Assembly (NCBI RefSeq): GCF_003286085.1 | Contig: NW_020825294.1 | Location: forward strand, 13,290,501-13,354,500 | Reading direction: 5' to 3' | DNA length: 64,000 bases | Source of the DNA: Drosophila persimilis | Taxonomy: Eukaryota > Arthropoda > Insecta > Diptera > Drosophilidae | Part shown: positions 1-9,984 of the stretch, in pieces | Position numbering within the stretch: position 1 is the first letter of the stretch | How the letters are laid out: each line of letters begins with the position of its first letter | Made by a program: the position numbers and the translations under genes | The notes under the pieces: model-generated | The model's input: only the letters and a program-made list of their open reading frames with translations | The model's database searches: none | What the model was told of the DNA's origin: nothing

Positions 1-728
1 AGTTCGCCGATTCCATTAACTTCCTCGGTTTCTCTGGAATTATTATATTTGCTTGTATTAGATTTCTTCTTTTTCTTGAATTTTGATTTATAATGAGTAA
101 TTTTCCTACCCCTATTCTTTTCTTCATAATGTTTTTCGTCTACTTGTCTAATTTCGCCCGTCCTTTTGAAAGGATTTGTTACCTTAGACTTAACTAGAGG
201 TAATAGTTTATAGCGGGCATCTACTTCATACTCTATGCGGTTTTTATTTAATTGAGTGATTTTATTCACTTTATTTAGTTGGGTGTCATAATCAGGTGAG
301 CCTGCATAAATGAATATATCAGCTGGTGTCCTATTTGTGGTATTATGTTTGGTTTTATGATTATAAGTATAAAGAATTAATTCAAACTTCGTGAATCTAT
401 CTTCTGGGTTATCCTCGCTAGATATTATTCTTAATTTTTCATTTACTGTTTTATGAAATCTTTCTACGTCAGATATTCCATTTTTGCTGGAAGTGATCTC
501 TATTTTGACGTTTTCCGCATTCAGCCATGCTTGCAATGCTGTGCACATAAAAGCTGAATCTTTATCGGCTTTGATTTCAATTGGTTTGCCCATCTCGTTA
601 AAAACTTTCATGATGGCTCTTTTTGCTTCTAACCAGTCACGACTTTTTACTTCTACAAGAGTGGCAAACTTCGAGTATACGTCAATACATGATAGGAACT
701 GTTGGTTACCAACCATATAGAAATCCAT
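1..728 (-). pseudogene. Integrase catalytic core and C-terminus, errantivirus
   Basis: The minus-strand frame starting at 728 translates through to the window edge without a stop. It shows a gypsy-type integrase core: an aspartate in the segment FLSCIDVYSKF, a second in IKADKDSAF, and a glutamate in SDVERFHK, at the spacing of a DDE integrase. The C-terminal part is rich in lysine and arginine, as is usual for gypsy integrases. It is out of frame with the zinc-binding N-terminal piece just upstream (706-1128). It would insert the element's cDNA into the genome, but the broken frame makes activity unlikely here. Confidence 0.82.
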
Positions 729-1128
729 GACGTATTTCTCTCTGATGTTCAGTAATTCCGGTGTAGTTTCGAATGCCAACGAATGTTTTGGCAATATTAC
801 AAGTAGGACATTCGTTTATGATGTTTTGGATTAGTTTTTGATAATCCGGGTAATAGTATTTTCCCCTAAACCAATTGACGGTTTTCTCTATCCCTGGATG
901 GAGTAAGCCTTTATGATTCTTTAATATGGTTTCTTTAAATTCAGCGTAATTCTGAATATCTAGGAGTTTGGTGCTTGATTTAATAGCTTTGGTTATATTG
1001 TAAGAATTAATGATTTCTAAATAGGCTTTTTGGAATGGAGGAAAATCTATTTCGTTATGGAAATATAATGCGCTCTTTTTGGTGCATAGATATTCCTTTA
1101 TTATATCCTTCGCTAAGGTGTTAGTCAT
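706..1128 (-). pseudogene. Integrase N-terminal zinc-binding domain, errantivirus
   Basis: This 140-residue frame contains the H2C2 zinc-binding integrase domain: HKGLLHPG, then YYYPDYQKLI, then CPTC, with the His and Cys pairs at the usual distance. It ends by running out of frame where the catalytic core starts in another frame at 728. Upstream it begins only about 230 bp after the end of the reverse transcriptase piece, a space far too short for a normal RNase H domain. Confidence 0.82.
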
Positions 1129-1354
1129 TTCCTTATACGTGATCTTGATGATTAGCTTGTGAAAATAACGAATTGTTTCTACCTTATCTTCATTGGCTTT
1201 TATTAGCTCAATTTGCCGATTTTAATAGTTAATTGGTCTTTCCGTGATAGCAATGTGATTTAGATTGTCTTCCTGTGCGCTATGTACAGTTGTACCAACG
1301 CTATTGGAAGCTTCTCCAAGGAGATTTTCATTAATCATTACCCTTGATAAATCA

Positions 1355-2243
1355 TCAGCTACATGATAATACTTGATAAGGCAACCCGCACAGACCTAAG
1401 AATGACTTTATTTGTTTAGTCGCTTCTGGTATTGGAAGTTTGACAATGGCAGAGATTTTGCCTGGATTTGGTACTATTCCTTCAGTAGTGACTACATGAC
1501 CTAGGAATTCAGTTTCCTTTTTCATGAATTCACATTTATCCATTTGTAGCTTCAAGTTGGCGTCTCTCAACTTTCCAAATATTCTCCTTAGTGACAACAA
1601 GTGTTCTTCCTATGAAGTGGAAAATATAATGATGTCATCTAAGTATACAGCAATCTTTGAAGATTAACTCTTCTAGCAGATTGTTCATACATCTTTGGAA
1701 GGTAGCTGGGGCAGTGGTTAGCCCAAAGGGCATACGAGTGAACTCGTAATGTCCATGCTTAGTGGAGAACGCAGTTTTGGGGATTGAGCTAGGTTCCATG
1801 GGTATTTGATGGAAACCTTTTGCTAAATCGATTGTCGTAAAATACTGACATTTACCTAGTTTGTCTAGGATTTCATCCATTCTTGGAGTTGGGAATTTGT
1901 CCTTAACTGTTATTTCATTTAGACTTCTATAGTCTACTACCATTCGATATTTTTGCTTTCCTGAAGCATCTATCTTAGATCATAGATATGGGCAGTAAGG
2001 AGAATTCGACTTTCGAATTATTCCCTGCCTGATCATATCTTTGATTTGCTGGTTTACCTCCTGATCATGTATCTGGGCATATTTGTATGGTCGTCTGTAG
2101 ACCGGGTCTTCATGTTGAGTTTTGATCTCGTGCTTGATTGTACTTGTGAAAGTCAAATTGTCACCTTCTCTGTACTGCACATCCTTAAACTCATATAAGA
2201 CCTTCTTTAACTCTTCCCTCTCTTCGTCGTTTAAGTGTTCCAA
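1355..2243 (-). pseudogene. Reverse transcriptase, errantivirus, frameshifted
   Basis: Three consecutive pieces (2243-1980, 1943-1635, 1600-1355) carry the gypsy RT palm and fingers. The first has the conserved entry segment ending in IIRKSNSPY. The second has [22 protein letters not shown] and [13 protein letters not shown]. The third has the ECEF-like [13 protein letters not shown] connection segment and ends in SFLGLCG. The stretch where the YxDD box should lie falls at the break between the second and third pieces (plus strand about 1605-1660). At least two frame disruptions separate them. RNase H is essentially absent downstream. Confidence 0.85.
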
Positions 2244-2353
2244 TCTTAATTGATTACATTCCCTTAATTCACTGTCTAGAGCGGAATCGAAGTATTGATC
2301 GCCCTCTGGAGATGGGTCAAGGCACTTAGGTGCATTCTTCTCTTCAGTGCTCT

Positions 2354-2845
2354 TCAGGGATCAGTGCACTTCTGTGCGGTCTTGCCGGCTTCAATAGCTT
2401 CTCCACTCTGAATGATTGGGTACGACCTAGCTCCTAGTGTTACAGTCTCATTTCTGTAATCGATGACGGCTTTACTTGCCATCAAGTATTCTCTTCCTAA
2501 TAAAATATCATAATTTTCGGAAAAGTTATGTATGTAGAACTTTTGTTCGGACGGACATGGTTTGTTCGCATTCCTCATTATACTTTTAGTTAAACGGACA
2601 GGTCCATTGATGGTATGGACCGTAAGGTTATCGTCTTTTATCTCGGAATCTGTATAATTTTCTTTCATGATGTTGATCGATGATCCCGAGTCAGCGATAC
2701 ACCTTAATATTCTTTTATTAATGGTAATGTTTATATAGGGTCCTCCTCGGTTTCTTCCGAAGCGGCTTGATGAAAATTTACGTCCATCTTCGTTTGGCCA
2801 CTCTGGCTCTCCCTCTTTTAGTAGGTTGGTTGGGTCCACTCCCAC
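2354..2845 (-). pseudogene. Aspartic protease region of pol, errantivirus
   Basis: A retropepsin core is seen as CIADSGSSINIM, with DSG as the catalytic triad and a long beta-rich tail including YDILLGREYL, which matches the second conserved block of gypsy proteases. The frame overlaps the end of gag (2778-2845) in a different reading frame, as expected where pol is made by frameshifting. Whether the visible shift is the native one or a later indel cannot be decided by eye. It ends at a stop before RT. Confidence 0.8.
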
Positions 2846-3671
2846 TAGCTTGGTTTTGAGATATTTGCTGATTGAATGGATTATGAGCCCTACCTTGATT
2901 CAAGGAATTTTTGAACTCATTGTATAATCTAGGATTTTGGGAATTTTGATTTTGATTTGTTCGATTTGTCTGACCTGTTCCAGATGAACTCTGAGTTTGA
3001 TTGTGATAGTTAGTAGTATTATAATTTGGATAATAGTTTCCAACATTCTTTCGATTTGCTTGAGACGATTTCGATTGATCTTTATTTGTAATTGAATCTG
3101 TTGTACTAGCTTCGTACAATCCTTCTTCTTGTGCTGCCTTCTTAAGATTAGACAATGTGGTAATATCTTTTCTTGCTAAGGTCATGAACATTCTGTCAGG
3201 AAGTTTTCGAGTAATGACATCTTTAATTGTGTTGTTCAAAGCGTTTTTATAAATGACATTATTTTCTGGTATGTTTTCTAAGTTTAGCTTATTGTTTATT
3301 AATAATGCTTTTATCTCTAATTCTTCTATAAACTTACGAAGACTGCCGTTGAATCTGGTGGTGTATAGTTCTTCATATGGTGTGTGATTTTTGAACTCGT
3401 TGATCAGCGCCGTCTTCAGTTCGAGCCACGTGTTGGGTTGTATCACTTGCGATATGCGTTGTGCCTCTCCTGACAGTTGGATCTCGGTCGCTCCAAATAG
3501 GATCCTTTGTTGGCGAAGATCTTCAGTTGGATATAATCCGCATACATATTCGATTCGTTTGATAAATGAGCTTAGCTGTCCAGATGAACCGTCATAGGCA
3601 GGTATTTGTCGGATCGACAGCAGTGCCTGGTTCAAGTGGATTTCGCTCAATGATAGTGGTGGTAACGCCAT
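2778..3671 (-). CDS. Gag, errantivirus
   Basis: This 297-residue open frame starts at the first ATG after the primer binding site and leader (3,671). It has the all-helical capsid look of 297/17.6-group Gag (for example IPAYDGSSGQLSSFIKRIEY, and WLELKTALINEF followed by LYTTRF). The C-terminal third is rich in Asn, Gln, Ser and Thr and ends in a basic stretch. No CCHC zinc knuckle is present, which is usual for errantivirus Gag. It would form the particle core in the cytoplasm. This is the only element ORF here that appears unbroken. Confidence 0.85.
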   Translation of the reverse strand: MALPPLSLSEIHLNQALLSIRQIPAYDGSSGQLSSFIKRIEYVCGLYPTEDLRQQRILFGATEIQLSGEAQRISQVIQPNTWLELKTALINEFKNHTPYEELYTTRFNGSLRKFIEELEIKALLINNKLNLENIPENNVIYKNALNNTIKDVITRKLPDRMFMTLARKDITTLSNLKKAAQEEGLYEASTTDSITNKDQSKSSQANRKNVGNYYPNYNTTNYHNQTQSSSGTGQTNRTNQNQNSQNPRLYNEFKNSLNQGRAHNPFNQQISQNQASGSGPNQPTKRGRARVAKRRWT

Positions 3672-3968
3672 GTTGTTGGTGTTGATTGGGTTTTGTTTTG
3701 TTTTGTTTTCAGTAGTTTTGAACTTTATTTTGGTTCACTTGTAAGTTTTTTGATTTTGTATTTAGTGTTTCACTGTTCTTGGTGGATCACTATCTCCGCT
3801 TACTTCAGTTCACTTAATTTTAGTTTTGCAAATCGTATGTGCTCGTAACACATAGGTTCTTTGGCGGATTTCACAATTTTATTAACGATTCCGGGATTAC
3901 GTGATCACAGTAATTAGAAATTACACAAGCTGACCATTACCGAAATATAGGAGTTAATTTTAAACGAA

Positions 3969-3986
3969 ATCCTACCGACTGCGCCA
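3969..3986 (-). other. Primer binding site, tRNA-Ser type
   Basis: On the minus strand this reads TGGCGCAGTCGGTAGGAT, directly after the LTR end. This is the tRNA-Ser-complementary primer site typical of 17.6/297-type errantiviruses. Confidence 0.8.
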
Positions 3987-4577
3987 GTTAAATATCCGCA
4001 ACTCGATTTTAAGTTTTTAAAAAAGACTTTTATTTTACAAACTTAAATATCTTTATGTCACAAGATTTAAATGAATTCCCCGACTTGACTTTGGGTCTGC
4101 TTGTCTCAAACGGAACTGATCTCTCTGCTGCTGGCTAGTTTCCATGAGCCCTTCTCTTCGCTCCCGACTCTGGCTTCGGGCGTTGCTTTCCTCGGCTGCA
4201 TCTTCGTGTCGGTGGCGTACGTGCCTGTATCGATATTTGGGGAAGCGTCGGGTTTGATGAAAGGCATCCACTGCTGGCGATCGGTGTTGCATTACATGAC
4301 GGAGCTAGGAATGTGATACTCCTTGGTTTTATGTCTAGCTTTGATTGGTCCTCATGAGTGGCGTGATTCTAAAGAATCGATTTCTCGAGAGTGGCGTGAT
4401 TCTAATGTTGATGAAACAATGGGGTCCATTGTTTATATTATGGGGGGCCCTAGCTTGGAGTATGGGAAGAAACAGTTATTGATTCTTGAGTGGGGTCCTG
4501 TTACTTGTGTGGATGGGGTGGATGAATTGTACATAAACAGAATGTGTATGGGATGTGGGAAATTATGGATATGTCAC
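3987..4577 (-). repeat. 5' LTR of the errantivirus
   Basis: On the minus strand it begins AGTGACATATCC at 4,577, the usual AGT start of this group, and ends a few bases before the primer site. An AATAAA signal lies near its 3' end (plus strand about 4,026-4,040, seen as the complement TTTATT). A TATAAAC-like box lies upstream, near plus 4,434. The flank at 4,578 reads ATATACAT, a TATA-type target. The partner LTR lies outside the window, so the exact ends and target duplication cannot be confirmed. Confidence 0.72.
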
Positions 4578-4727
4578 TATATACATATCTTTTACATAGC
4601 GGCCTGCAATGGTTTGCCGCCGAAGAGGTAGCTTTATATGCCAAGCCGATTATTATACTATAGAAAATATCTTAGTGATACGAATATTCCACACTCTTCC
4701 ACGTAATTTTTGATAATAAAGAAACCC

Positions 4728-5470
4728 TCAACAGATTTTCGTCTTTTGTGGGGGCGGAAGAGGTGGGGCGAAATTCTGAGATATACGTTTTATAGTGAGA
4801 TTTAACAGGAGTGCGGATACCAAAATTGGTTACTCTAGCGATGATATTCTGTCAGATTTGTGGATATCCCCAGATTTTCGTCCTTTGCGGGGGCGGAAGG
4901 GGGTGTGGCGAAATTTTGAAACAAACTCGTTAAGGTCCGATATCTTAGGAGTGTGTATACCAAATTTGGTTGCTCTAGTTTTTATAGTCTCTGAGATCTA
5001 GGCGCTAATGTTTTACTCTAAGCAAAGCCGGCTATGCTACGTGTGTGTTAGAGAGAGACAGGGCGACAAAAAATGTAAACTGTTTTCTTTATTCTGGGTA
5101 TAATAATAACACGATCCAATTCAGATTCTGCAGTCTAAAAGATATTGTCATTCTTTACGATTCTGCGTTTTTGGTTTTCTCGTATCTTTAAAATTGTGGA
5201 TGCCACAGATTTTCGTCCTTTGTGGGGGAAATTTGAAATATTCTTGTAGCAGTGACATATCACAGAAGTCTGTATCCAACACATCGTTGCTCTAGCTCTT
5301 AAAGTCTTTGAGCACTAGGCTCTAATAGATACGGACAGACGGACGGACAGACAGACAGGGCTCAATCGACTCGGCTATTGATGCTGATCAAGAATATATA
5401 TACTTTATGGGTTCGGAAACGATTCCTTCTGGACGTTACACACATCCATTTTCACCACAAATCTAATATA
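4728..5470 (+). repeat. DINE-1/INE-1-like element, truncated
   Basis: This matches the interior and 3' part of the full-length copy at 44,478-45,574: the CAGATTTTCGTCCTTTG blocks, the GACGGACGGACAGACAGACA microsatellite core, and the block from TCAATCGACTCGGCTATTGA to TCTAATATA. It lacks the 5' hairpin end and stops before the terminal TATACCC palindrome. The bases 4,578-4,727 between the LTR and this repeat, and 5,471-5,576 after it, show nothing recognisable. The assignment to DINE-1 (non-autonomous Helitron) rests on the microsatellite core and terminal hairpins and is moderately sure. Confidence 0.6.
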
Positions 5471-5576
5471 ATAATGATGATTGTAAATTGTAAATTTCTT
5501 TTGATTCACTCCTATATGTACATATGTATGCACGTGTGCCAAGGATTAACCTTCTACATACATCAATCAGTTCATG

Positions 5577-5913
5577 AAACGAGGGGGAACGTTGTGAGTT
5601 GCTGCGGACACCGCAACTCTACAGTTATACCCGATACTAAGTCAGTATGGCTCTCCTCCGGCAGACGCCGCTAATATTAAACGACACGACAAAGAGTGCG
5701 TGCGAGAGAGACAGAAAATCAGTCTGAGCGTGACGTCGGGCGCTTCGTTGCCAGTGCAAATTGATTTGTTCCCTTTGGCTATAAAAATTATCTGATCCAG
5801 ATTCAGCAACCTGATAGATATGGTTATTATCCATGATTCTGCGTTTTTAGTTTTCTCGAATCTGCAATATTGTGGATGCAACAGATTTTCGTCCTTTGTG
5901 TGGGCGGAAGGGG
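5577..5913 (+). repeat. DINE-1-like element, 5' half (split by LTR element)
   Basis: It starts AAACGAGGGGGAACGTTGTG. A small hairpin follows (GAGTTGC ... GCAACTC), then TATACCCGATACT, exactly as in the full-length copy at 44,478. It breaks at 5,913, where the TGTGAGG start of an LTR begins. The other end of the same repeat resumes at 16,149. Confidence 0.65.
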
Positions 5914-6811
5914 TGTGAGGAACCGCGGCTCCCACAGGCCGAATTCGACCAAAGCACAGCCGGATAAGGCTGTGGAACGGCCGGATAAAGGCTGTGGAAC
6001 GGCCGGATAAAGGCTGATGGCTGGCCGGATAAGGCGAAGGTCAGTCCGGATACCCACGGATATCCGGATGCGGCGAAGAGGCCAAGGGCCTCGAGAGGAG
6101 AAGTGTCCCGCTCTCAGAGAGAGAGGCACGCGAGAGGCAGAGGAGACGGCGGGATCGGGCCGGCTGTGATCCGACGCATGACCAAATAAGGGCATGGGAT
6201 CACGCCACCGGCCGTGGAAACCAGAAGATTGCGATGGAAAGTTACCGACGCCGAGCCGGGGCCCGTTAAGGCGGGGTTATAAAAGGAGGCTGCGGCGACG
6301 AAGCGATCTCTTTTTCGTGGATAAGTGATCGCGCGCGCACGTTGAAACCCCGCCGAAACGTAAGAGTGATACCCGGTACGGTTCGAAGAAGTGCAGTGAA
6401 GTGAATACAGCAACAGGAAGACAGGCCCCGCCTGCCCCCAGAGTGAGTCTAAGTTAAGAGGTGATCCACATTCCACAGCCGCGGAAGCTAAGAGGGGAGT
6501 GTGAGACGTAGAGTGCGGATTTGAATGGCGGGCCAAAGCAATAGCGGAGGTCAAATTGCCCCAATCATTAGCCTCAACGCTGCCACACCCGACGAGAGCC
6601 CGCGCGTGTAGGAGATCCGTAGATAAGTGAAATTGTTATATCTAGCCCTAAGTCCTAATATAACTACGAATAAAGCGAAATTAGATTAAAGAAGAGGAAG
6701 GTCTTATTATTTGTCGTTGGGGGCAACAATAAAAATACGTTGCAACGAATCTGCCGACCGCTGAGCGAGCCCAGCAAACTCAAGCGAACCAAAAAGTAGG
6801 TCCGTTACAAC
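5914..6811 (+). repeat. 5' LTR of the Osvaldo-like element
   Basis: It begins TGTGAGGAACCGCGG and ends TTACA just before the primer site. A TATAAAAG box is at 6,278-6,285 and an AATAAA at 6,669-6,674, giving a plausible promoter and polyadenylation signal in the usual order. The right copy starts TGTGGGGAACCGCGG, so the left end is certain. Length is about 0.9 kb, long for a Drosophila gypsy element. Confidence 0.82.
5956..6034 (+). repeat. Tandem repeats in LTR
   Basis: About four imperfect copies of a unit around GGCCGGATAAAGGCTGTGGA lie head to tail, and are also seen in the right LTR at about 15,108-15,190. Their position upstream of the TATA box suggests a U3 enhancer-like array; that role is inference. 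Confidence 0.7.
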
Positions 6812-6830
6812 TGGCGCCCAACGTTTGGCC
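6812..6830 (+). other. Primer binding site, tRNA-Lys type
   Basis: TGGCGCCCAACG follows the LTR end by two bases. The first 13 or so bases match the complement of a tRNA-Lys 3' end; the rest (TTTGGCC) diverges. Confidence 0.75.
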
Positions 6831-6878
6831 TACAACGACGAATAGTAGGACAAAGGGAGGAGAAATATAGACGAGAGA

Positions 6879-7698
6879 ATGGGGAAGGGACAATGGATCC
6901 ACCGGTTGAGAAAGGAGGAGCTTGTCCAATGCGGCCACGCCTTCGGCGTGCTGCTGGAGGGCACAGTGGACGAAATGAGAAGAACATTCAAGGAGTGGAT
7001 GAGGGAACACGAGGATGAGTCAGAGTGGGCCGATCTGATTGAGATATGGGAGTGTCGGGCGGACAGGTCCTCGCCGACACCCCGGGCGGACGACAAACAG
7101 GCCGCGTACGAGCACCTGGCACCCCCACCCGGCGCAGCCGCGGCGGCGCTGTGGAGGTCCCCAGTCGAAACATAACGAGAATTGATCGCGAGTCTCTCAG
7201 GGCCGATGCCGGAACGCTCGCACACAGGGACGCCTAGCAGGTCCCGCCACCATGATGGAATTGGCAGACGAGTTCGAGGCGTTGGAGAGGGACCGCCTAG
7301 AGTTCCAACGGGAGAATCCAACCGTGAAAGCCCGGGCAGCGAATCCCTTCCACAAGCCAGCCGAGACGACGGCATGTCGGCGGTGCAAAGACGGCCCGCT
7401 GGACGGAGCAGCACGGGAGGAAAGGGGAGCGCGTGTCCTTATGCCGACACCGACCAACGGCAATATCGAGAACGGATATGTCAAGAATCCGGCCCAGGCG
7501 TGCCGAAGGTGTGGGAGCGCGGGCCATTGGAGCCGGGAGTGCAACGCCCGACCCCTCACCTACTGCTGGAGATGCGGAAAAGTGGGCATCTCGGCATGGC
7601 AGTGCTGCAGGAAGACGGGAAACGTGCCGCGACCCACGCCGCGGAGGGCAGTGCCAGGGTCGCAAGAAACGGTCCCTCAAGCCAAGTCGGCGGGCTGA
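6879..7698 (+). pseudogene. Gag remnant with zinc knuckles, Osvaldo-like element
   Basis: An ATG at 6,879 opens a 98-residue frame (N-terminal MGKGQWIHRLRKEEL). Further gag sequence follows in another frame (7,252-7,698). There a CCHC knuckle CRRCGSAGHWSREC is followed by a second, imperfect one (CWRCG ... AWQCC) in which the histidine is not in register. The total is much shorter than a usual gypsy Gag and the capsid core cannot be recognised, so an internal deletion is likely. A Kozak-like CCACCATGATGG surrounds the ATG at 7,252. Confidence 0.65.
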
Positions 7699-8170
7699 CC
7701 AGCGATGAGGAGCAGTTATCCGCAGTAGTGGAGATCGCGGGCATGGAGCTGCAAGCCACGGTGGATACAGGAGCTACCAGCAGTTTCGTGAGCCGCGAGC
7801 TGGCAGACCGACTAAAGGGTGAAGGCCGGGAGGCGGCGGCAAGGAAAAGGGTGAGGTTGGCGGATGGCCATAGCCAGGAGGTCACGTGCCAGATTGAAAC
7901 GAAGGTATGCTTTGGGAACAAGGAGATCCCAATGGTGTTACTCGTATTGCCGGGTGTGATTGATGAGTTAGTTTTGGGATGGGATTTTCTCCGCGAGGTC
8001 GGGGCAGTGGTGACCTGTGCAGGGCACAGGGTGGTGATCCCCGCCCAAGATCGGGAACGAGGAGACCAGGAAGAAAGACTGTCCATGGCGAAGGAGAAAG
8101 CTGGGGACACGGCTCCGGAGTCCGACAACAAAACGGACACGACCCTAAGAGTGGCCGACAGAGAGGTGTC
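7699..8170 (+). pseudogene. Aspartic protease remnant, Osvaldo-like element
   Basis: The frame 7,182-8,201 shows a retropepsin in its second half: VVEIAGMELQATVDTGATSS, with catalytic DTG, then a beta-rich segment ending in ELVLGWDFLREVGA, the usual LGxDFL block. It runs straight into a DINE fragment at about 8,185, where the reverse transcriptase should begin. Confidence 0.78.
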
Positions 8171-8184
8171 CGCGGGCATGAAAA

Positions 8185-8261
8185 ATATAAAAATGATCTG
8201 ATCTGATCCAGATTCAGCAATCTGATAGATATGGTCGTTAGCTATGATTCTGCGTTTTTTG
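8185..8261 (+). repeat. DINE-1-like fragment, left part
   Basis: The sequence TATAAAAATGATCTGATCTG through GATTCTGCGTTTTT matches an internal part of the DINE-like consensus seen at 44,690-44,760. It is cut by the BEL element at 8,262 and resumes at 12,597 with TTTAGTTTTCTCGAATC. Confidence 0.7.
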
Positions 8262-8611
8262 TGTTTGTAGTGGGGCGGATCGAGGTTCAATTATCCAACG
8301 GCGAGGTGTATGTTCCAGTTTAAACTCCTAGCAGTCGTCACAGAAAGGAAAGGCCGATGGGTTTCGTTGTGTGTATATATATATATTGTTCATGTAGTTA
8401 TTGGGTATTCGCGCGGTATGTCGACCGGTTGAAGCGGGGGTGAAAACGTATCTAACTAACTCTATGCCTTATGAAGCTTTTGCTGCCGTGAGCGCCGAAT
8501 GGATCGTGGATTGTGGATCCGAGCACCCCTCCGAGCGCGCGAGAGCGAGTTGGGACCGGGGCGCACAGAGTTGGCACAGTGCGCGGAAATTGTTTACTGC
8601 TGGCCTGAACA
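8262..8611 (-). repeat. 3' LTR of the BEL element
   Basis: 350 bp, TG...CA ends on the minus strand. It matches 12,290-12,596 but contains two short extra segments (around 8,327-8,350 and 8,366-8,390), including a TATATATATATA run. Confidence 0.82.
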
Positions 8612-8625
8612 TCATCCCCCCCTTG
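8612..8625 (-). other. Polypurine tract of the BEL element
   Basis: On the minus strand AAGGGGGGGATGA lies directly before the TGTTCAGG start of the 3' LTR, as expected for the plus-strand primer. Confidence 0.75.
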
Positions 8626-8809
8626 CAGGATTGCAAAGTATAATGGGGTGGCCTATGGCTGGGCGTACGCCCCGGACCCGATTCATCCCAAAAAAAACGC
8701 TCTGGACTCGACAAGGACGTCGACTCAGTGTCGCTCCACGGTCGGATAGGCGTGAGGATGCGCAAAACGGGGGTTGCTCTTGAGGAATCTGTGGATGGCG
8801 CCGTGGGTC

Positions 8810-9211
8810 CTACGACGGGGCGGCTCTCGGGAGACGAGTGTGTTGTTCGTCGTGAGCCGATATAGATGGCGGCGGTACAGTCGCGGCTGAGCGGGCTGGT
8901 CGACGAGGGCGGCGTTTGGCATGGTTCGATTTAGATGGCGACGATGCTCTCGAGGCTAAGCGGGCTGGACGACGAGACGTGGGTACGTGGAGTAGCGTGT
9001 GGTTGTTCTTGCCAGAGTGTTGGTGAGCCAGGCAGTTCCCGCAATTCTAGTTGATAAGGACAGCTCGGAGTCTCTCTTCGGGGCTCAGGAGAAGAAATTG
9101 GTGGTAGGTCCGTAGCGGATGGACTCCTTTGCAGATTCGGCAACGGTAGGAGCCAATTTCCCGAGCACGTCGGTTCTCCCTAGTGCGGTTGGCGCGGGGA
9201 CGAGGGGCCAT
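8810..9211 (-). pseudogene. Small zinc-binding gag-like ORF in BEL element
   Basis: From an ATG at 9,211 the frame reads a basic N-terminus (MAPRPRANRTRENRR). A Cys/His module follows: YRCRICKGVHPLRTYHQF, then NCGNCLAHQHSG, then NHTLLHVP. The C-terminus is arginine-rich and ends at 8,810. One in-frame TAG (9,047-9,049) splits the Cys/His module. This module (C-x2-C ... NCL ... HTLLH) resembles the nucleic-acid-binding part of BEL-type Gag proteins, but here it forms a separate ORF where pol should be. Function is not known. Confidence 0.5.
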
Positions 9212-9438
9212 ATCTGGGTGCGGAGAACTAAGTTGAAATAAAGGCGTCGAAGACAGATTAGTAACGATCTTGGAACGGGTGAGAGGCACATTTAAGACAT
9301 TGGAAATTGCCGCCCGGTTACATAGTCTGGTGAGGCTATTTTGATCTATGGACGGATTCACCTTCGAGTTCAGGCTTGAATTCGGACCGGAGCGTAGAGC
9401 TTTTATACAGTGCATATTTTGAAAAATATTTCCGTCGG

Positions 9439-9984
9439 TCAGGAGACCGTTCGAGAACTTCTGCGGAGGGAGCTGGAAGGAAATTGCTGTCGTAAAAAGA
9501 TCCCGAGTCTTCTACCTGTGTGATAGGTCGTCTGAAAATTTGACTCGAGAACGATGAGATTTGATTCATCACCTGAGGCACTGGACCTGTGAGTACCCAG
9601 CCGGAGACCTTGGAATGGCAATTTTATCATGTCCACAAGACGTTCTGTAATGAGCGTCGCCTCTGAGCCAGAGTCGATCAGAGCGCGGGCGTGGAAAGTT
9701 TTTCCCATGTAGCAAATATTAACGATGGCCGTGCCAAGGAGGACAGCACTCGTGCCGGAGGCGAAATACGACTGAACGTTTGGCTGGGCTTCGGACGAAC
9801 TTGGATATTGTACGCTTGGTACTCGTAGATGTAGCTCGGGGCACGCTGAGGAATTTTGTGCCGTTGTGGAAATTGCTTCGCTGGAGTTTGCTGGATTGCT
9901 ACGGTGTAGAAGCGTATGGTGCCGGTCTCCACAAATTATGCAATTGTGGGCGCTTTGGCATGCTCGTATCTGGTGGCCAAGCAA
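9439..9984 (-). pseudogene. Zinc knuckle and aspartic protease, BEL element
   Basis: The frame opens inside the zinc-binding end of Gag (LGHQIRAC, then NCIICGDRHHTLLHRS, the BEL-type knuckle). It continues into an A17-type retropepsin with ALIDSGSEATLI and a following beta-rich segment. It is in a different frame from the capsid ORF upstream, with the frame change near 9,960. A single indel is the simplest explanation. After the protease the expected RT is absent. Confidence 0.72.

Larger units (their letters stand above)
1..4577 (-). mobile_element. Errantivirus (297/17.6-type Ty3/gypsy), 5' part, decayed
   Basis: Read on the minus strand, the order is 5' LTR, tRNA-Ser-type primer binding site, gag, protease, reverse transcriptase and integrase, which is that of the gypsy/17.6/297 group. 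The element runs off the left edge of the window, so env (if any) and the 3' LTR are not visible. The coding region changes frame several times (gag, protease, the RT pieces and the integrase pieces do not share one frame) and most of RNase H is missing. This copy is therefore not functional. The LTR begins AGTGACAT next to an ATATACAT flank, and insertion into TATA-rich sites is known for 17.6/297. Clade assignment is good; the exact family name is not known. Confidence 0.88.

Noticed and set aside
5827..6554. Minus-strand open frames in the Osvaldo-like LTR
   Set aside because: LTR sequence, repeated with the right LTR and its reverse strand; no protein features.
6812..6830. tRNA-like match (also 12,271-12,288, 21,580-21,597 and 3,969-3,986)
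   Set aside because: Only the 3' terminal bases of a tRNA are present next to an LTR; these are primer binding sites, not tRNA genes.
7197..8290. Minus-strand frames opposite gag/protease
   Set aside because: Shadows of the plus-strand gag, zinc knuckle and protease frames.
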